NCBI GenBank assembly: GCA_964576515.1 | Contig: CAZNUW010000001.1 | Span: forward strand, 372,001-436,000 | Reading direction: 5' to 3' | DNA length: 64,000 nucleotides | From: SHVO01 sp964576515 | GTDB taxonomy: Bacteria; Pseudomonadota; Alphaproteobacteria; Rhodospirillales; Rhodospirillaceae | In this document: positions 43,807 to 53,333 of the stretch, one piece after another | Layout of the letters: each line of letters begins with the position of its first letter | Numbering within the stretch: the first letter of the stretch is position 1 | The notes under the pieces: model-generated | What the model was told of the DNA's origin: nothing | Seen by the model: only the letters and a program-made list of their open reading frames with translations | Databases searched by the model: none | Position numbers and translations under genes: made by a program

Positions 43807-44432
43807 CACAACCCCTTTTCCAGTTCGGCCCAGACCCGGCGGATGCGCGCCGTGTATTCAATGGTTTCTTTCGCGTGATGCCCGGTGATCCGCGGCAAGT
43901 AAGCGATCACCTCGGCATATAGCGCGCATCCCGCGCCGGTCTCCGTCGCGCAAAGCTTTTGCGCCTTGAGAATCCACCCGAGCCCGGCGTTATAACTCGC
44001 CTCCGCGAGTGAAACCCTGTCCTCCAGCGGCCGTTCGGCGCGCCAGGTTTGGAACAATCGGCCCTGGTAATACGCCCATGCCTGTATCCCCAATTTAGGA
44101 TCGTGGCGCGACACACCAGTCTCCCAGCTCATCTGTGCAACGACGTCGGCCCAGGTGCCGGGCATAAACTGCCCGAGGCCGCAGGCGCCGACGTGCGAAC
44201 ACACGTCCGGGTTCAGATTGCTTTCCGCGATGAGTTGGGCTTTGCCGCGCTTCCACGACGGATAGAGCGGCATCCACTTCTTGGCCGCGCGGCGGATCGC
44301 GTCGTCGTATTTCGCCGTGTATTTAGGTGGCTGTGCCGAAGACAGCGGCGGCGAGATAACACAGCCCAAACACAGTAAGGCCGAGGAACAGACCAAGGCC
44401 CGTCGGATTATCTTTCGCGCTTTCCAGAACAT
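43806..44432 (-). CDS. SLT-family lytic transglycosylase lipoprotein (endolysin)
   Basis: 208 residues. Lipobox LCLGC near residue 24 suggests membrane tethering. The goose-lysozyme/SLT-like domain shows catalytic Glu in LIAESNLNPD and CGLGQFMPGTW, then YNAGLGW. It cleaves peptidoglycan. GAGGG precedes ATG; its start overlaps the holin-like gene by 110 nt. Lysis cassette position supports an endolysin role. Confidence 0.88.
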   Translation of the reverse strand: MFWKARKIIRRALVCSSALLCLGCVISPPLSSAQPPKYTAKYDDAIRRAAKKWMPLYPSWKRGKAQLIAESNLNPDVCSHVGACGLGQFMPGTWADVVAQMSWETGVSRHDPKLGIQAWAYYQGRLFQTWRAERPLEDRVSLAEASYNAGLGWILKAQKLCATETGAGCALYAEVIAYLPRITGHHAKETIEYTARIRRVWAELEKGL

Positions 44433-44703
44433 CGAATGCCCTCACCGGGTTGATCCTGAACCGCCAGCAGATGAACATCAGCGCCAGAATCACGTAGATC
44501 ATTGCAACCGAGAACGTGAGAGACCCGTAGGTCGCCGAGTCACGCACGATGCCGATCCCGGCGCCATCCAGCAGCACGATCGACGCCACCGCCAAGCCGC
44601 AGACCGCGAACACGTAGAAAGTGCGCAGCGTCAGCGCCACCGCCGTCGACGCGGCGGCGCGCCAATTCAACGCGCGGATAAGGCTCCATGTGAATGGTTT
44701 CAT
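44323..44703 (-). CDS. holin-like membrane protein
   Basis: 126 residues; start at 44703 behind GGGGAGATC. Three hydrophobic segments (about 20-50, 56-80, 102-124) and a basic N-terminus. Location directly before the transglycosylase and spanins suggests a holin; the sequence itself is not diagnostic. Confidence 0.62.
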   Translation of the reverse strand: MKPFTWSLIRALNWRAAASTAVALTLRTFYVFAVCGLAVASIVLLDGAGIGIVRDSATYGSLTFSVAMIYVILALMFICWRFRINPVRAFDVLESAKDNPTGLGLFLGLTVFGLCYLAAAVFGTAT

Positions 44704-44713
44704 GTGATCTCCC

Positions 44714-45106
44714 CTAAAATCGCGGTTCGCCGGCCTTGGCGCCGCTGACGATGCTCGGCGCTGACGCGTCGCGCTTCTCCACCTCGCGCTGCAGGAAGAA
44801 GGCGGAGATGGCCGCCAATACAACGACGGCCGCGGTCAGCACATAGATCCGTGTCTGGAAGTGCGCCGACTTCATCGCGGTCGAAAGTTTCCCGCGCGCT
44901 TGCGCTTCCTCGTCGATCCGGTCATGCGCGCGCGTAATCGCCTTGTCGAGCTTGTTCGACATGATGTTGAAATCATTGCCCAGCTTGTCGATACCGCGCA
45001 CGATGTGATCGAACCTCTCGTTGTCGCGATCGATATGGTTCTTCATGTCCGTCGCTTGCACCGCGGTTGTTTTGTCGAGTTCCGCCACCTTCGCCGCCAA
45101 ATCCAT
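44714..45106 (-). CDS. XhlA-like coiled-coil membrane protein
   Basis: 130 residues; start at 45106 behind GGGGG. A heptad-rich segment (NHIDRDNERFDHIVRGIDKL onward, about 22-75) leads to one C-terminal membrane helix (TAAVVVLAAISAFFL). Such proteins often accompany phage holins. Function inferred from position. Confidence 0.6.
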   Translation of the reverse strand: MDLAAKVAELDKTTAVQATDMKNHIDRDNERFDHIVRGIDKLGNDFNIMSNKLDKAITRAHDRIDEEAQARGKLSTAMKSAHFQTRIYVLTAAVVVLAAISAFFLQREVEKRDASAPSIVSGAKAGEPRF

Positions 45107-45173
45107 GTCATCCCCCAATTGAAACCGTCCTGCGGCGCGTTCGTGATGCGGCGCGCGCACGCCGTGCGCGCCT

Positions 45174-46292
45174 CTATCCGAAAACATCGTTCAGGATCAC
45201 CGTACCGCCGCCCGGCACGGCGGGCAGACTCTCGACGTTCCAGGTCACGCCGTTCTTGCTCGTCCGCAGTCCGCTGGCGCCGACGCGGATGCCAAAGTAT
45301 CGATCGCCAAGGAAACGTATGCGCGTCATGCCGACAGGATTCGAGGTCGACCACGTCTGGCCGGCGTCCGTTGTCCGGGCGTATTGCAGTTGCGTTGCGG
45401 GATTGCCGAGCAGTGTTCGTGTGGCGACCCATTCTTTGCGCGAACGCGCCGCCACGCTCGGAATGAAATTCATACCTTCCACGACGGTGAACTCCTCCCA
45501 GGTCTCGAAGTCGCTGGTGCGCCAGACCAAACCGTCGATCGTTGAGGCCCCGCCCGCGCTGCCCCCGGACAACAGGAATTCGCTCTTCGAGGCGCGCGCG
45601 AACGTGCCGGCCTCGGAGCCCGCCAACTGCGCCTGGAGAAACCATGACGCCCCGTTATCGACCGACGCCCAAAGTCCCGAACGGGCCGCGCACAACAAGA
45701 CCTCTGTTTCGGTGGGACTTTCGGACGCGGCCAGCGTGAGAAAATCACCGACGACAGTCAGCCCATTGGCGATATCGGCGATATCAAGCGACGACGTCCC
45801 GTACAGGAGAAAGGGGTGGTGGGAACCTCCGAACGTCGTAGCGACAATGATCGTTCCCGATGGGGTCACGCAGATCGGCCCCATCTCATTTTGACCGTTA
45901 TAAGCCACCTCCGACCCATAGTCCGGGCCCGGCGGGATATAACTCCAGGTCTCGCCATGATCGGTACTGACCGCGGCGACCCGGAAATGATCGCTGTCGG
46001 TGTTTGGGATGTTGTTCGGGTCCGGATCATGTTTGTACCGGCACGAGGCGTAGATGACGCCGGGGGCTGCGCTGCGGCGACGGAATCCCCCGTGAAAAAC
46101 GACCCATTTATGCCCGAGCGGAAGTTCGTCGCCGACGTATTTGAGCGCCCACTCTTGCCCCACCGGCTTGTGATAGACGACCGGGCGAAACCGGCCCTCG
46201 GAAGTGTCACCGCCGCCGTCGATGGCAATACGCCCGATCGCCCAAACGGGCACCGGCCGGAGATCGTCGCCCATAACCTTTTGCGGGATCAT
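45174..46292 (-). CDS. sialidase/BNR-repeat-like propeller protein
   Basis: 372 residues. Repeated Asp-box-like motifs (STDHGETWSY, SVDNGASWFL, TTDAGQTWST, SKNGVTWNVE) indicate a beta-propeller of about six blades, as in exo-sialidases and phage receptor-binding proteins. No signal peptide. ATG overlaps the previous stop (ATGA). Probably a virion or host-glycan-interacting protein. Confidence 0.75.
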   Translation of the reverse strand: MIPQKVMGDDLRPVPVWAIGRIAIDGGGDTSEGRFRPVVYHKPVGQEWALKYVGDELPLGHKWVVFHGGFRRRSAAPGVIYASCRYKHDPDPNNIPNTDSDHFRVAAVSTDHGETWSYIPPGPDYGSEVAYNGQNEMGPICVTPSGTIIVATTFGGSHHPFLLYGTSSLDIADIANGLTVVGDFLTLAASESPTETEVLLCAARSGLWASVDNGASWFLQAQLAGSEAGTFARASKSEFLLSGGSAGGASTIDGLVWRTSDFETWEEFTVVEGMNFIPSVAARSRKEWVATRTLLGNPATQLQYARTTDAGQTWSTSNPVGMTRIRFLGDRYFGIRVGASGLRTSKNGVTWNVESLPAVPGGGTVILNDVFG

Positions 46293-47032
46293 GGCTGCGC
46301 GCAGTGAAAGAGTTGACCGGCGGACGGCACGCGCGCGGCGGACTGGTTGAGAGCGTCTCCGAGCGGATGATACGCAAGGAAATCGTTGATCGGACTGTCC
46401 GGCGTGCAACTGACGACGCGGACGCCGGCGACGGCCGCGATCGCCGCGAAGGACTTTAAAAACGTCAGTTGTTCGTCGAAGAGATTCTGGTTGTAGGCGT
46501 GTAAAGCGGGCGGCAGATCGAACCCCACCCCGGCATGATAAGCGGCGCCGGGCCGTGATTTAAGGTCGAACCCCACAAGATGAAGATTACGCGCCCCCAT
46601 CCAAATCAAAACGTGCAGCGCGACGCCAAGCGTATTTTTCTGCCAGATGAACTTCACATCATGCGCCCGCCGGCGAAACATCTCGGCGATGCCATAGGGG
46701 CCGGGATTTTCGACGTCGGCAAAATAGGTCTGCGGGCACTGTCGGATCGATTGTCCTTCGCACGTAAGCCAGCGGTAGTTGCCGCGGGCCACCTTCATGA
46801 AGCCTTCCCACCAGAGGCGGCGGTCGTAACAGCGCGGCTCATCCATACCAAACCACATATCGGGGCGAACGACCGGGTAGGCCTTTGTCAACGCCGCCAC
46901 GAAAATCCCGGGACCGCGCCCGATCGGAACGAGCGAGGGGCCGGGCGCACAGAGATACACATCCGCGCCGAGATCGCGACGTGCAAGGCGCGCCGGCACA
47001 AAACCAGCGCCACAGTCATACCAAAGCGGCAC
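46289..47032 (-). CDS. DUF115/MAF-type Rossmann-like protein, copy 1
   Basis: 247 residues, GTG start. Glycine-rich loop YLCAPGPSLV near residue 26 and LHLVGFDLKS (about 150) are the two hallmarks shared with the gene at 61326-61967. This fold occurs in motility-accessory-factor and MptE-like glycan or nucleotide-sugar enzymes. Substrate unknown. It lies with tail-fibre genes, so glycan modification of host or virion is plausible. Confidence 0.6.
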   Translation of the reverse strand: MPLWYDCGAGFVPARLARRDLGADVYLCAPGPSLVPIGRGPGIFVAALTKAYPVVRPDMWFGMDEPRCYDRRLWWEGFMKVARGNYRWLTCEGQSIRQCPQTYFADVENPGPYGIAEMFRRRAHDVKFIWQKNTLGVALHVLIWMGARNLHLVGFDLKSRPGAAYHAGVGFDLPPALHAYNQNLFDEQLTFLKSFAAIAAVAGVRVVSCTPDSPINDFLAYHPLGDALNQSAARVPSAGQLFHCAQP

Positions 47033-47042
47033 GGGGCAGGTC

Positions 47043-47204
47043 TCAACCGAAGAAAAGCAGGATCATCGACGATGCGCGGTAAAGCCCGACATCGTCATCG
47101 GAGCGCACGTCCAACTCGATACTGTCGCCGGAGGGCGGCGTGTAGGCGTCGGCCGCGATATCCAACGCGATGGCATGGCCCGGCGGCGGGACATAGTCGC
47201 TCAT
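47043..47204 (-). CDS. 53-residue phage protein of unknown function
   Basis: ATG overlaps the previous stop (47201) and the gene ends 10 nt before the next. Begins MSDYVPPPGHAIALDI, acidic beta-strand-rich, ends LLFFG. Tight coupling on both sides supports it as a real late gene. Confidence 0.6.
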   Translation of the reverse strand: MSDYVPPPGHAIALDIAADAYTPPSGDSIELDVRSDDDVGLYRASSMILLFFG

Positions 47205-47647
47205 GCCGACACCGCCGTGATCTTGTCCTTCACCGCCGCGTTATAGTCAGGTGCGCCGTCGGGATCGAAGGCGACGACCATCGCTGGATACGTGCCGTCG
47301 TAGCCTGGGATGACGATTTCAAACGCACCCGCGTCGCCTGAAATCGTCGACCCCAGAAGCGCGCCTGTGCCACGGTCGAACGCCTTCACCGCGATCCCGG
47401 CGGATGCAACCCCATCGACCTTGGCCGTGCCGGCGAGACGGTAGAGAGACGCGCCCGCGATGGTCTCCAATTTCGGATGCGGCGTATTGCCATGATCGAG
47501 CAGCGTCACGCCCAGGCCGGCGCCGTAGGTTTGCACGGCGATGCGCGGCGGCGGCGCGTGGTTTGCGACAAGAGACGTGAAGCGAGCGGTGCCGTCCGGC
47601 AGCGCCACGTTGTCGAACGTGAAGCCGTTTGAACCGAGATCGGCCAT
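47201..47647 (-). CDS. phage tail-fibre-region protein, Ig/carboxypeptidase-regulatory-like
   Basis: 148 residues. The C-terminal half (GTAKVDGVASAGIAVKAFD, GDAGAFEIVIPGYDGTY) looks like a carboxypeptidase regulatory-type beta sandwich, common in virion adhesins. Only 1 nt separates it from the gene before. Confidence 0.6.
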   Translation of the reverse strand: MADLGSNGFTFDNVALPDGTARFTSLVANHAPPPRIAVQTYGAGLGVTLLDHGNTPHPKLETIAGASLYRLAGTAKVDGVASAGIAVKAFDRGTGALLGSTISGDAGAFEIVIPGYDGTYPAMVVAFDPDGAPDYNAAVKDKITAVSA

Positions 47648-47648
47648 G

Positions 47649-48644
47649 TCAGTTATCCCAGGTATCGGACGTCTCGACGATCAGCGGCATCAGGTTCGCG
47701 GCCGACCAATGCGACGCGCTGACATTGACCGAGATGGTCGGGATCATCTCGAACGTCTTCCCTGCGCTCGCGCCCGCCCCGCTCCACGTCTGCCCCAGCT
47801 TGCCGGTGAAAGCCGTTAGATTTTTCGGGAGGTACAGCCCAGGCATGAAGCCGCGGGTCTCAACCTGGTCGGAGCGACCGCCGACGAAACTCATAACTTC
47901 AAGGCGCCGGAAATCCTGCCCAAATTGAGCGCTGGTTTGAGCATGGAAGATGCTGGTGTTCGTGACGATGCCGGGAACTTCAAGGCGCACACGCGGCGCG
48001 GCTGTCTTCAACGCGCCGTCCATAGCCATATAGGCTTGCGTGGACGGAAGACTATAAGCGGAAGCCTGGGCGAGCACTTCAACGCCGGCAGGCGCGCCGG
48101 CTAGATTCCCTGTCGAAGACGAGGAGTTCAAACTGCCAGCGCTCGCGCCAAGTAAAGCCCGGCCGGTGTCTGACGTTCCGCCAAGCGCCGCGATATCGCC
48201 GAAAAACAATCCATGAAAGGCCGTGTCATGGTTGAAGGTCGCCGACGTATTCCAACCGGGATCGGCGCCGACAAAGAAATAGAAAGCCTTGTCGTTAGCG
48301 ACGCAAATCCAGCGCGCGTTGGCGCTCTTGTCCCACACGAGCGTGGTTCCGACGAGCGGAAAGCGGCCCGTGATCGTATCGACGTCGCTCGCACCCGCCG
48401 ACCCGGCGACGTCGGTCGCATAATTGGCTTGGCCGCTATCGTCGATCCGGAGGTAGGACTGCGAGCCGCCGCCGGCGCGGTACACGGCTTTATTCGTCCC
48501 CGAATAGGATTTTGTCCAGCCGGCGGCCGACTTCGCGCCGTAGCCGTTCACAAGGATGGCATCGAGGATCGTGATCCACTGACCGACGGATTTTGACATC
48601 GTCGGCGCCGAGGCGTCGGTCGAACGATAGACAGTCACAGTCAT
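47649..48644 (-). CDS. virion-associated protein, tandem paralogue A
   Basis: 331 residues. Aligns with the next upstream gene from end to end: MTVTVYRSTDASAP start, LDAILVNGYGAKSAAGWTKSY, NKAVYRA, FFGDI, and IVETSDTWDN end. Likely a minor fibre or decoration protein; biochemical role unknown. Confidence 0.68.
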   Translation of the reverse strand: MTVTVYRSTDASAPTMSKSVGQWITILDAILVNGYGAKSAAGWTKSYSGTNKAVYRAGGGSQSYLRIDDSGQANYATDVAGSAGASDVDTITGRFPLVGTTLVWDKSANARWICVANDKAFYFFVGADPGWNTSATFNHDTAFHGLFFGDIAALGGTSDTGRALLGASAGSLNSSSSTGNLAGAPAGVEVLAQASAYSLPSTQAYMAMDGALKTAAPRVRLEVPGIVTNTSIFHAQTSAQFGQDFRRLEVMSFVGGRSDQVETRGFMPGLYLPKNLTAFTGKLGQTWSGAGASAGKTFEMIPTISVNVSASHWSAANLMPLIVETSDTWDN

Positions 48645-48656
48645 ATTACCCGCCCC

Positions 48657-49589
48657 TCAATCCCAAGTGTCCGAGGTTTCGATCCAGATATGGCCGGCGT
48701 TCAGCAGGTCGTAGCGCTTGAAACTCTTCCCCGCGAGAGCGCCGGCGCCGGTGAACGTGTCACCGTCCGCGCCCGCGTTGTTGTGGCATCCGATCCACGC
48801 GCCGGGGATGTGGCCGAGGAGGGTCTGCGGCGTCTGGTGACCCCACCACAGCCGCTGGATCACGATCCCACCGCTGGGGGTGTGCGGGTAGGCCAAGCCG
48901 TTCGCATACTGCCCGAGCGTTTGGGAGTTCCCCGTCCCGTTATTGATCGCGAATTGTGAGGCGACGGGTTTGCTATTGAACTGCGCGCCGCCGCCCGCCT
49001 TCGCCGGCGCGTACCATTCGCCGGACGAGGGGAACACCATTTCCGACGTCGTCCAACAGCTATTGGACAGCGTCCCAGTCCAATCGGCGTCGCGCACAAG
49101 CAGCACCGAACGATCGGCCCAGGACGTGTCGATCGCGAAAATGTCCCCGAAGAACGCCGCCGCCCATTTTGTCGTGAAGCTGGCGATGCCGGCCTGAACG
49201 AACAACCAGAACCGGCTGTCATCGGCATAGATAAACCACGGCCGGGCGGTGGAATCCGTCGAGGCGGACTTGACCCACGACCGGTTGGTACCGCTCGCCG
49301 GATAGCGGCCGGTCCCCGTATTGACCCCGCTCATGGTCACGAAACCGGCAACGCGCGTCGAGCCGGTCGACCCGCCGTTGGTGTCTGTCACGTCGAGGTA
49401 ATAGCGTGCGCCCGACGGCGCCCGATACACAGCTTGATTTGACGCGGTGAACGATTTCGTCCAGCCCGCGGCGGTTGCTGATCCGTAGCCGTCGACCAGG
49501 ACGGCGTCCAACAGGGCAACAAGCGACCCGGCCTGCCCGGTCAGCACCGGCGCCGATCCGTCGGTCGACGCGTAAATTCGCATGGTCAT
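48657..49589 (-). CDS. virion-associated protein, tandem paralogue B
   Basis: 310 residues; start at 49589 chosen from alignment with paralogue A (MTMRIYASTDGSAP). Shares LLDAVLVDGYGSATAAGWTKSF, NQAVYRAPSG, FFGDI and IWIETSDTWD. The stop of the collagen-like gene overlaps its start. Divergence in the middle suggests different binding surfaces. Confidence 0.68.
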   Translation of the reverse strand: MTMRIYASTDGSAPVLTGQAGSLVALLDAVLVDGYGSATAAGWTKSFTASNQAVYRAPSGARYYLDVTDTNGGSTGSTRVAGFVTMSGVNTGTGRYPASGTNRSWVKSASTDSTARPWFIYADDSRFWLFVQAGIASFTTKWAAAFFGDIFAIDTSWADRSVLLVRDADWTGTLSNSCWTTSEMVFPSSGEWYAPAKAGGGAQFNSKPVASQFAINNGTGNSQTLGQYANGLAYPHTPSGGIVIQRLWWGHQTPQTLLGHIPGAWIGCHNNAGADGDTFTGAGALAGKSFKRYDLLNAGHIWIETSDTWD

Positions 49590-50806
49590 CAGAAGCCCCT
49601 CGCGACTGAAACGAACTCCCACTTCGAGGAGATCGGGTTGTAGATGAAACCGAGATAGTCGGTTTTGCCCGCCGCCGTGGATAGCGTCGGCAGCGTCGGT
49701 ATGTCGGACCCATAGGCGACGCCGTCGGGCCCCGTCGGGAGCACCACCGCCTTATTGCCGCCGGTGCCCTGGATGAGCTGGAGCATCCGCTTGTTGCCGT
49801 GCGCGCGTCCGCCCGTGAAATCGAATGTTGTCGTTGCGTCGGTCAGCACGACCGTCGCGAGGTCGATATCGTCGAAATTGACTTGAAGACTTCCACCGGC
49901 GACCGGTGTCAGCGACTGTTGCCGGACCGTATAGCCGTTGCCGGTAACCCCTTGCGGTCCCGTCACGCCTTGAGCGCCGGTAATCCCTTGCGGTCCCGTC
50001 GCGCCTTGTGCGCCGGGATCTCCCTCGGCGCCCTGCGGACCGAGAATATTGCCCTTCAGATCCCAGACGCCGGACTCTTTCCGGTAGAGATCGCCGTTCG
50101 CCCCGTCGATATAGACGTCGCCGTCCGCGCCGTCGCCATTGTCCGGCGCGCCCGTGTCCACGTAGATGTTTGTTGGACCGGCCGGGCCCTGCTCACCGGT
50201 GATGCCTTGCGGACCGGTGACGCCTGCTCCGGTCACGCCATCCAGACCCTGCGGTCCGGTGAGGCCCTGCACCCCTTGCGGACCTGTAAAGCCATCGGGG
50301 CCCGTGAAGCCAATCGGGCCGGTGACACCTTGCACGCCCTGCGGCCCCGTAACGCCCTGACTCCCGACAGCACCCTGCGGACCTGTCAGTCCTTGCGCAC
50401 CTTGTGGGCCGGTGACACCTTGCGCGCCGGTAATTCCTTGAGGCCCTGTGGGGCCTTCAATGTTCGCGATCGGCGCGCCCCACGACCCGCCGGCCTTGGT
50501 GTAGATGTCGCCTGTCGACGTATCGAAATTCAGATCGCCGTTGCGGCCGTCGGTATCGCTGGGAACGCCGCTGCTGGTGAGCCACGTTGCGCCCACCGGC
50601 AGCGTGAAAGGCCCCCACACGGTGCCGGCAGTGCCGGTGATCGTGAACGAAGAACCGTCGCTGGTGATCGAGGCGATGCCCTCGCCGTCGAAGTTGATAC
50701 CCTGCAATATCTCGATCGCGGCTTTGATATTGAGCAGGTTGTCGTCCATCTCCTCGTAGGTGAGACGGGCGCCCTTCGCTTCCCGCGTGAGAATATCTAC
50801 GGTCAT
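49589..50806 (-). CDS. collagen-like phage tail-fibre protein
   Basis: 405 residues. N-terminal domain (1-115), Gly-x-y repeats of the GPQGxTGAQG type (about 118-215), a globular insert (NIYVDTGAPDNGDGADGDVYIDG, about 217-240), more Gly-x-y repeats (about 258-292) and a C-terminal head (295-405). Trimerising stalk of a tail fibre. Long repeats are a hotspot for length change. Confidence 0.8.
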   Translation of the reverse strand: MTVDILTREAKGARLTYEEMDDNLLNIKAAIEILQGINFDGEGIASITSDGSSFTITGTAGTVWGPFTLPVGATWLTSSGVPSDTDGRNGDLNFDTSTGDIYTKAGGSWGAPIANIEGPTGPQGITGAQGVTGPQGAQGLTGPQGAVGSQGVTGPQGVQGVTGPIGFTGPDGFTGPQGVQGLTGPQGLDGVTGAGVTGPQGITGEQGPAGPTNIYVDTGAPDNGDGADGDVYIDGANGDLYRKESGVWDLKGNILGPQGAEGDPGAQGATGPQGITGAQGVTGPQGVTGNGYTVRQQSLTPVAGGSLQVNFDDIDLATVVLTDATTTFDFTGGRAHGNKRMLQLIQGTGGNKAVVLPTGPDGVAYGSDIPTLPTLSTAAGKTDYLGFIYNPISSKWEFVSVARGF

Positions 50807-50821
50807 TGATCAGTCCAATAA

Positions 50822-51382
50822 TCAGAGTTGGTAACCGAAAGACGCCTTGCGCAGGAGCCAGCGATCCGCCCACGTCAGAACGACGGTGTCCAGTTTTCCC
50901 GCCGTGCTCGACCACGCGGGGTCTTCGTTCTCCGGCAAGCGCGCGCCGCTGAAACTCGGCGCGCCGGACCCGGTGTATTCGATGTCGACCGTGATGCCCC
51001 ACGCCTCTCGAATGACGTTGCCTTCCGCGTCATAAACGACCGGTGGCGTGGGAAGCGCGATCGAGAAGGTGCCGCCGCCGATCGACCTGATGATGAAGTA
51101 GCTGTAGTTGGTGATATCGAGGGTCGATCCGGATTCTGTGATGATCGCATAACGCTCGCGCCAGGCGACCAGGCGCATATTGATCTGGTCGAACGTCCGG
51201 AAATTGTTCGCCTCATCGCGCCGCGCGTAAGGTTGAACCGAATCCCGCGCTGTGCGCGGTGCGACGTTATTCAGAGAACTTAGGATCGGCTCCGAGGTAT
51301 TGAGGTTCGGTGTTGCCGGCGCCTGATACCCCTCCGGCAAGGGCGGCGCCAAACGTGGCCGGATCTTGATGTCGTCCACCAT
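50822..51382 (-). CDS. phage tail-tip/fibre-assembly protein of unknown function
   Basis: 186 residues; start at 51382, 1 nt after the previous stop. Central DQINMRLVAWRERYAIITESGSTLDI and a final WADRWLLRKASFGYQL. Typical of small baseplate or tail-needle proteins by position; not recognised by sequence. Confidence 0.6.
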   Translation of the reverse strand: MVDDIKIRPRLAPPLPEGYQAPATPNLNTSEPILSSLNNVAPRTARDSVQPYARRDEANNFRTFDQINMRLVAWRERYAIITESGSTLDITNYSYFIIRSIGGGTFSIALPTPPVVYDAEGNVIREAWGITVDIEYTGSGAPSFSGARLPENEDPAWSSTAGKLDTVVLTWADRWLLRKASFGYQL

Positions 51383-51383
51383 C

Positions 51384-53333
51384 TCACGCGGCTTCCATAT
51401 CGATCGTCGCAATTAATCCATATGCGCCCACGGGCGTTACAGCGATGTCATGGCGCAACTCATCCTCGGACGACAGATCCGCGAGTTCCAGAACGAGCGC
51501 CGTGCGGACATTGTTCACGAGCGTCTCGTCGGGCCGATAGGGAGATGTGTTGTCTTGATAGGCTTGCGGCCCGAAGAATTGATGAGCCGCAAGATATTCG
51601 TGTTGCGCCTCGTATTGCGGCCCGATCGTCAGTGACACCACGAAGGCGTTTGACGTCCATGTCGCGATGTCGACCAGCGCGTCCGCCGGCTGTTGATCGC
51701 TATAGGATTCAACCGACAGCGGGTCGGAACCGCCCGTTTGCCACACCCCCTCGCTTTCGCCGATGTAGCCTTCATCGACGTAATCCTCATCCACATAGTC
51801 GTTGTCGGTGGCTTCCGCCGTGGGCGTGTAGCCCTTGCCGACCGAGCATTTCAAGGTGAAGTCACACGAGCGGCCGTCCTGACCCATGGTTTTTGCGTAT
51901 TGCGAAACCTTGCCGATCGCGACGCCGCCTGGGAACTTCGGTGAATGAATGCACGCCGTATGATCGCACGTCAGATACAGCGCCCACAGCGGCCACCCCA
52001 CCGACGAGGCCCCGATCTCGACGCAGCGTTGTGATTCGGCGATCGCGACCTTTGTCCGATGCAGGCCGTGCGCAAGCGCTTGCTGGCCGCGCGGCGTTTG
52101 AAAGAAGGAGCCATGCGCGGGGGTGGGAAGGTAAGGGCCGACATCCTGCAACCGGAACTCCAGCGGCTCGACTTGAGTCGCGTCCCCGAAAAGCGCCTGC
52201 GCGTTTCCTTCGAGCGTGAACGTCGCCGACTCCACGCGCTTCTGCTGAAGGTCGTAGGCGAGGGTCAATTCCGGCCGATACGTGAAGATATCGAGCACGA
52301 AAAAGGTGGCCAGGCCCGGGCCCAGAACCGTCACCGACCCCAAGGAATTTTGGCGCGACAAACTGGCGCTCTTGACCGTGTACCCGCTCTGACCGTTGAC
52401 GCGATCGCCGGCCTGCGGCCAGGTGGCGGCGAAATCCTCGGGGAGGTTGAGCGTTCTAATCGTGGGTCGTCCGGAAACTTCCTTGATCTTATCGGTAACG
52501 TCGAATTCGCCGGCCGACGTCTGCACCCATTGCGCTTCCAGGTAGGTGCGCACGGCCGCGTAGGGCTGATGAACGACCGTCATCGCCTCGCTGTCGGAAA
52601 GGATATCCTCCTCCAGAATGTCGAGGCTGACGATCCAATCGTCGCGCGTGGTGCTTCCGCTGAACTCATCCGCGTCCACGGTCATGGACGTCCCGCTATA
52701 GGCGGTGATGGCGCCGGAGAAATGCTCGGTAAAGTCCTTGCGATACCAGACACGCACGCGCACGCCGTGCGCGAAGGCAAGGCCCGGGGGAACGGAGATC
52801 GTCTTTTCGCCTAAACCTGGGGTAACCGCGGTTATGGAAATGGCGCTGCCGACAAGAGCGTCGGAGACGCGCACGGCCTGCGTGCGCGGATCGATATGGA
52901 GGTGGGCGTGGTAACCGTCCAGCACTTCCATCGCCAGATCCCGGCGCGCGGGATCGACAAAGAGCACGTCCCAACCCGGGGAGACGCGCAAGGGCGCCAC
53001 GGCGGCCTCAATCGCGGCGGCCATGTCGCCGAACCGCGCATCGAGGGTAAGGGTGATGAAGTCGCCCGACATTCCATCCGGCGCGCCGATGACGCGTCCA
53101 GAGAACAAATGATGTGTCGTCGCGTCGCGCGTGAGGCTGATGTGAGCGTAGCGGTTACGCCCGGGCGCAAGCAATCCTTGTCCCGGGTTCACGATCTCAA
53201 CCCGCGCTACGGCCGTCTGCCCCTCGGCGCCTTCGATCGTCAGGGTCCGCCACGCCTCGTCGAAAACGTTGTGAATTCCGGGATTGAAAGCCGCCGGCGT
53301 GGAGAGCCACGCGAAGTGCTGCGTCTCCTGCAT
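51384..53333 (-). CDS. large phage tail-hub/baseplate-like protein
   Basis: 649 residues. beta-rich throughout, with a CxxxxxCxxH-like patch (LTCDHTACIH), an internal NDYVDEDYVDEGY acidic repeat and a hub-like segment. Position after the tape measure and distal-tail protein is that of a tail-tip hub in siphoviruses. Family assigned by synteny. Confidence 0.65.
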   Translation of the reverse strand: MQETQHFAWLSTPAAFNPGIHNVFDEAWRTLTIEGAEGQTAVARVEIVNPGQGLLAPGRNRYAHISLTRDATTHHLFSGRVIGAPDGMSGDFITLTLDARFGDMAAAIEAAVAPLRVSPGWDVLFVDPARRDLAMEVLDGYHAHLHIDPRTQAVRVSDALVGSAISITAVTPGLGEKTISVPPGLAFAHGVRVRVWYRKDFTEHFSGAITAYSGTSMTVDADEFSGSTTRDDWIVSLDILEEDILSDSEAMTVVHQPYAAVRTYLEAQWVQTSAGEFDVTDKIKEVSGRPTIRTLNLPEDFAATWPQAGDRVNGQSGYTVKSASLSRQNSLGSVTVLGPGLATFFVLDIFTYRPELTLAYDLQQKRVESATFTLEGNAQALFGDATQVEPLEFRLQDVGPYLPTPAHGSFFQTPRGQQALAHGLHRTKVAIAESQRCVEIGASSVGWPLWALYLTCDHTACIHSPKFPGGVAIGKVSQYAKTMGQDGRSCDFTLKCSVGKGYTPTAEATDNDYVDEDYVDEGYIGESEGVWQTGGSDPLSVESYSDQQPADALVDIATWTSNAFVVSLTIGPQYEAQHEYLAAHQFFGPQAYQDNTSPYRPDETLVNNVRTALVLELADLSSEDELRHDIAVTPVGAYGLIATIDMEAA

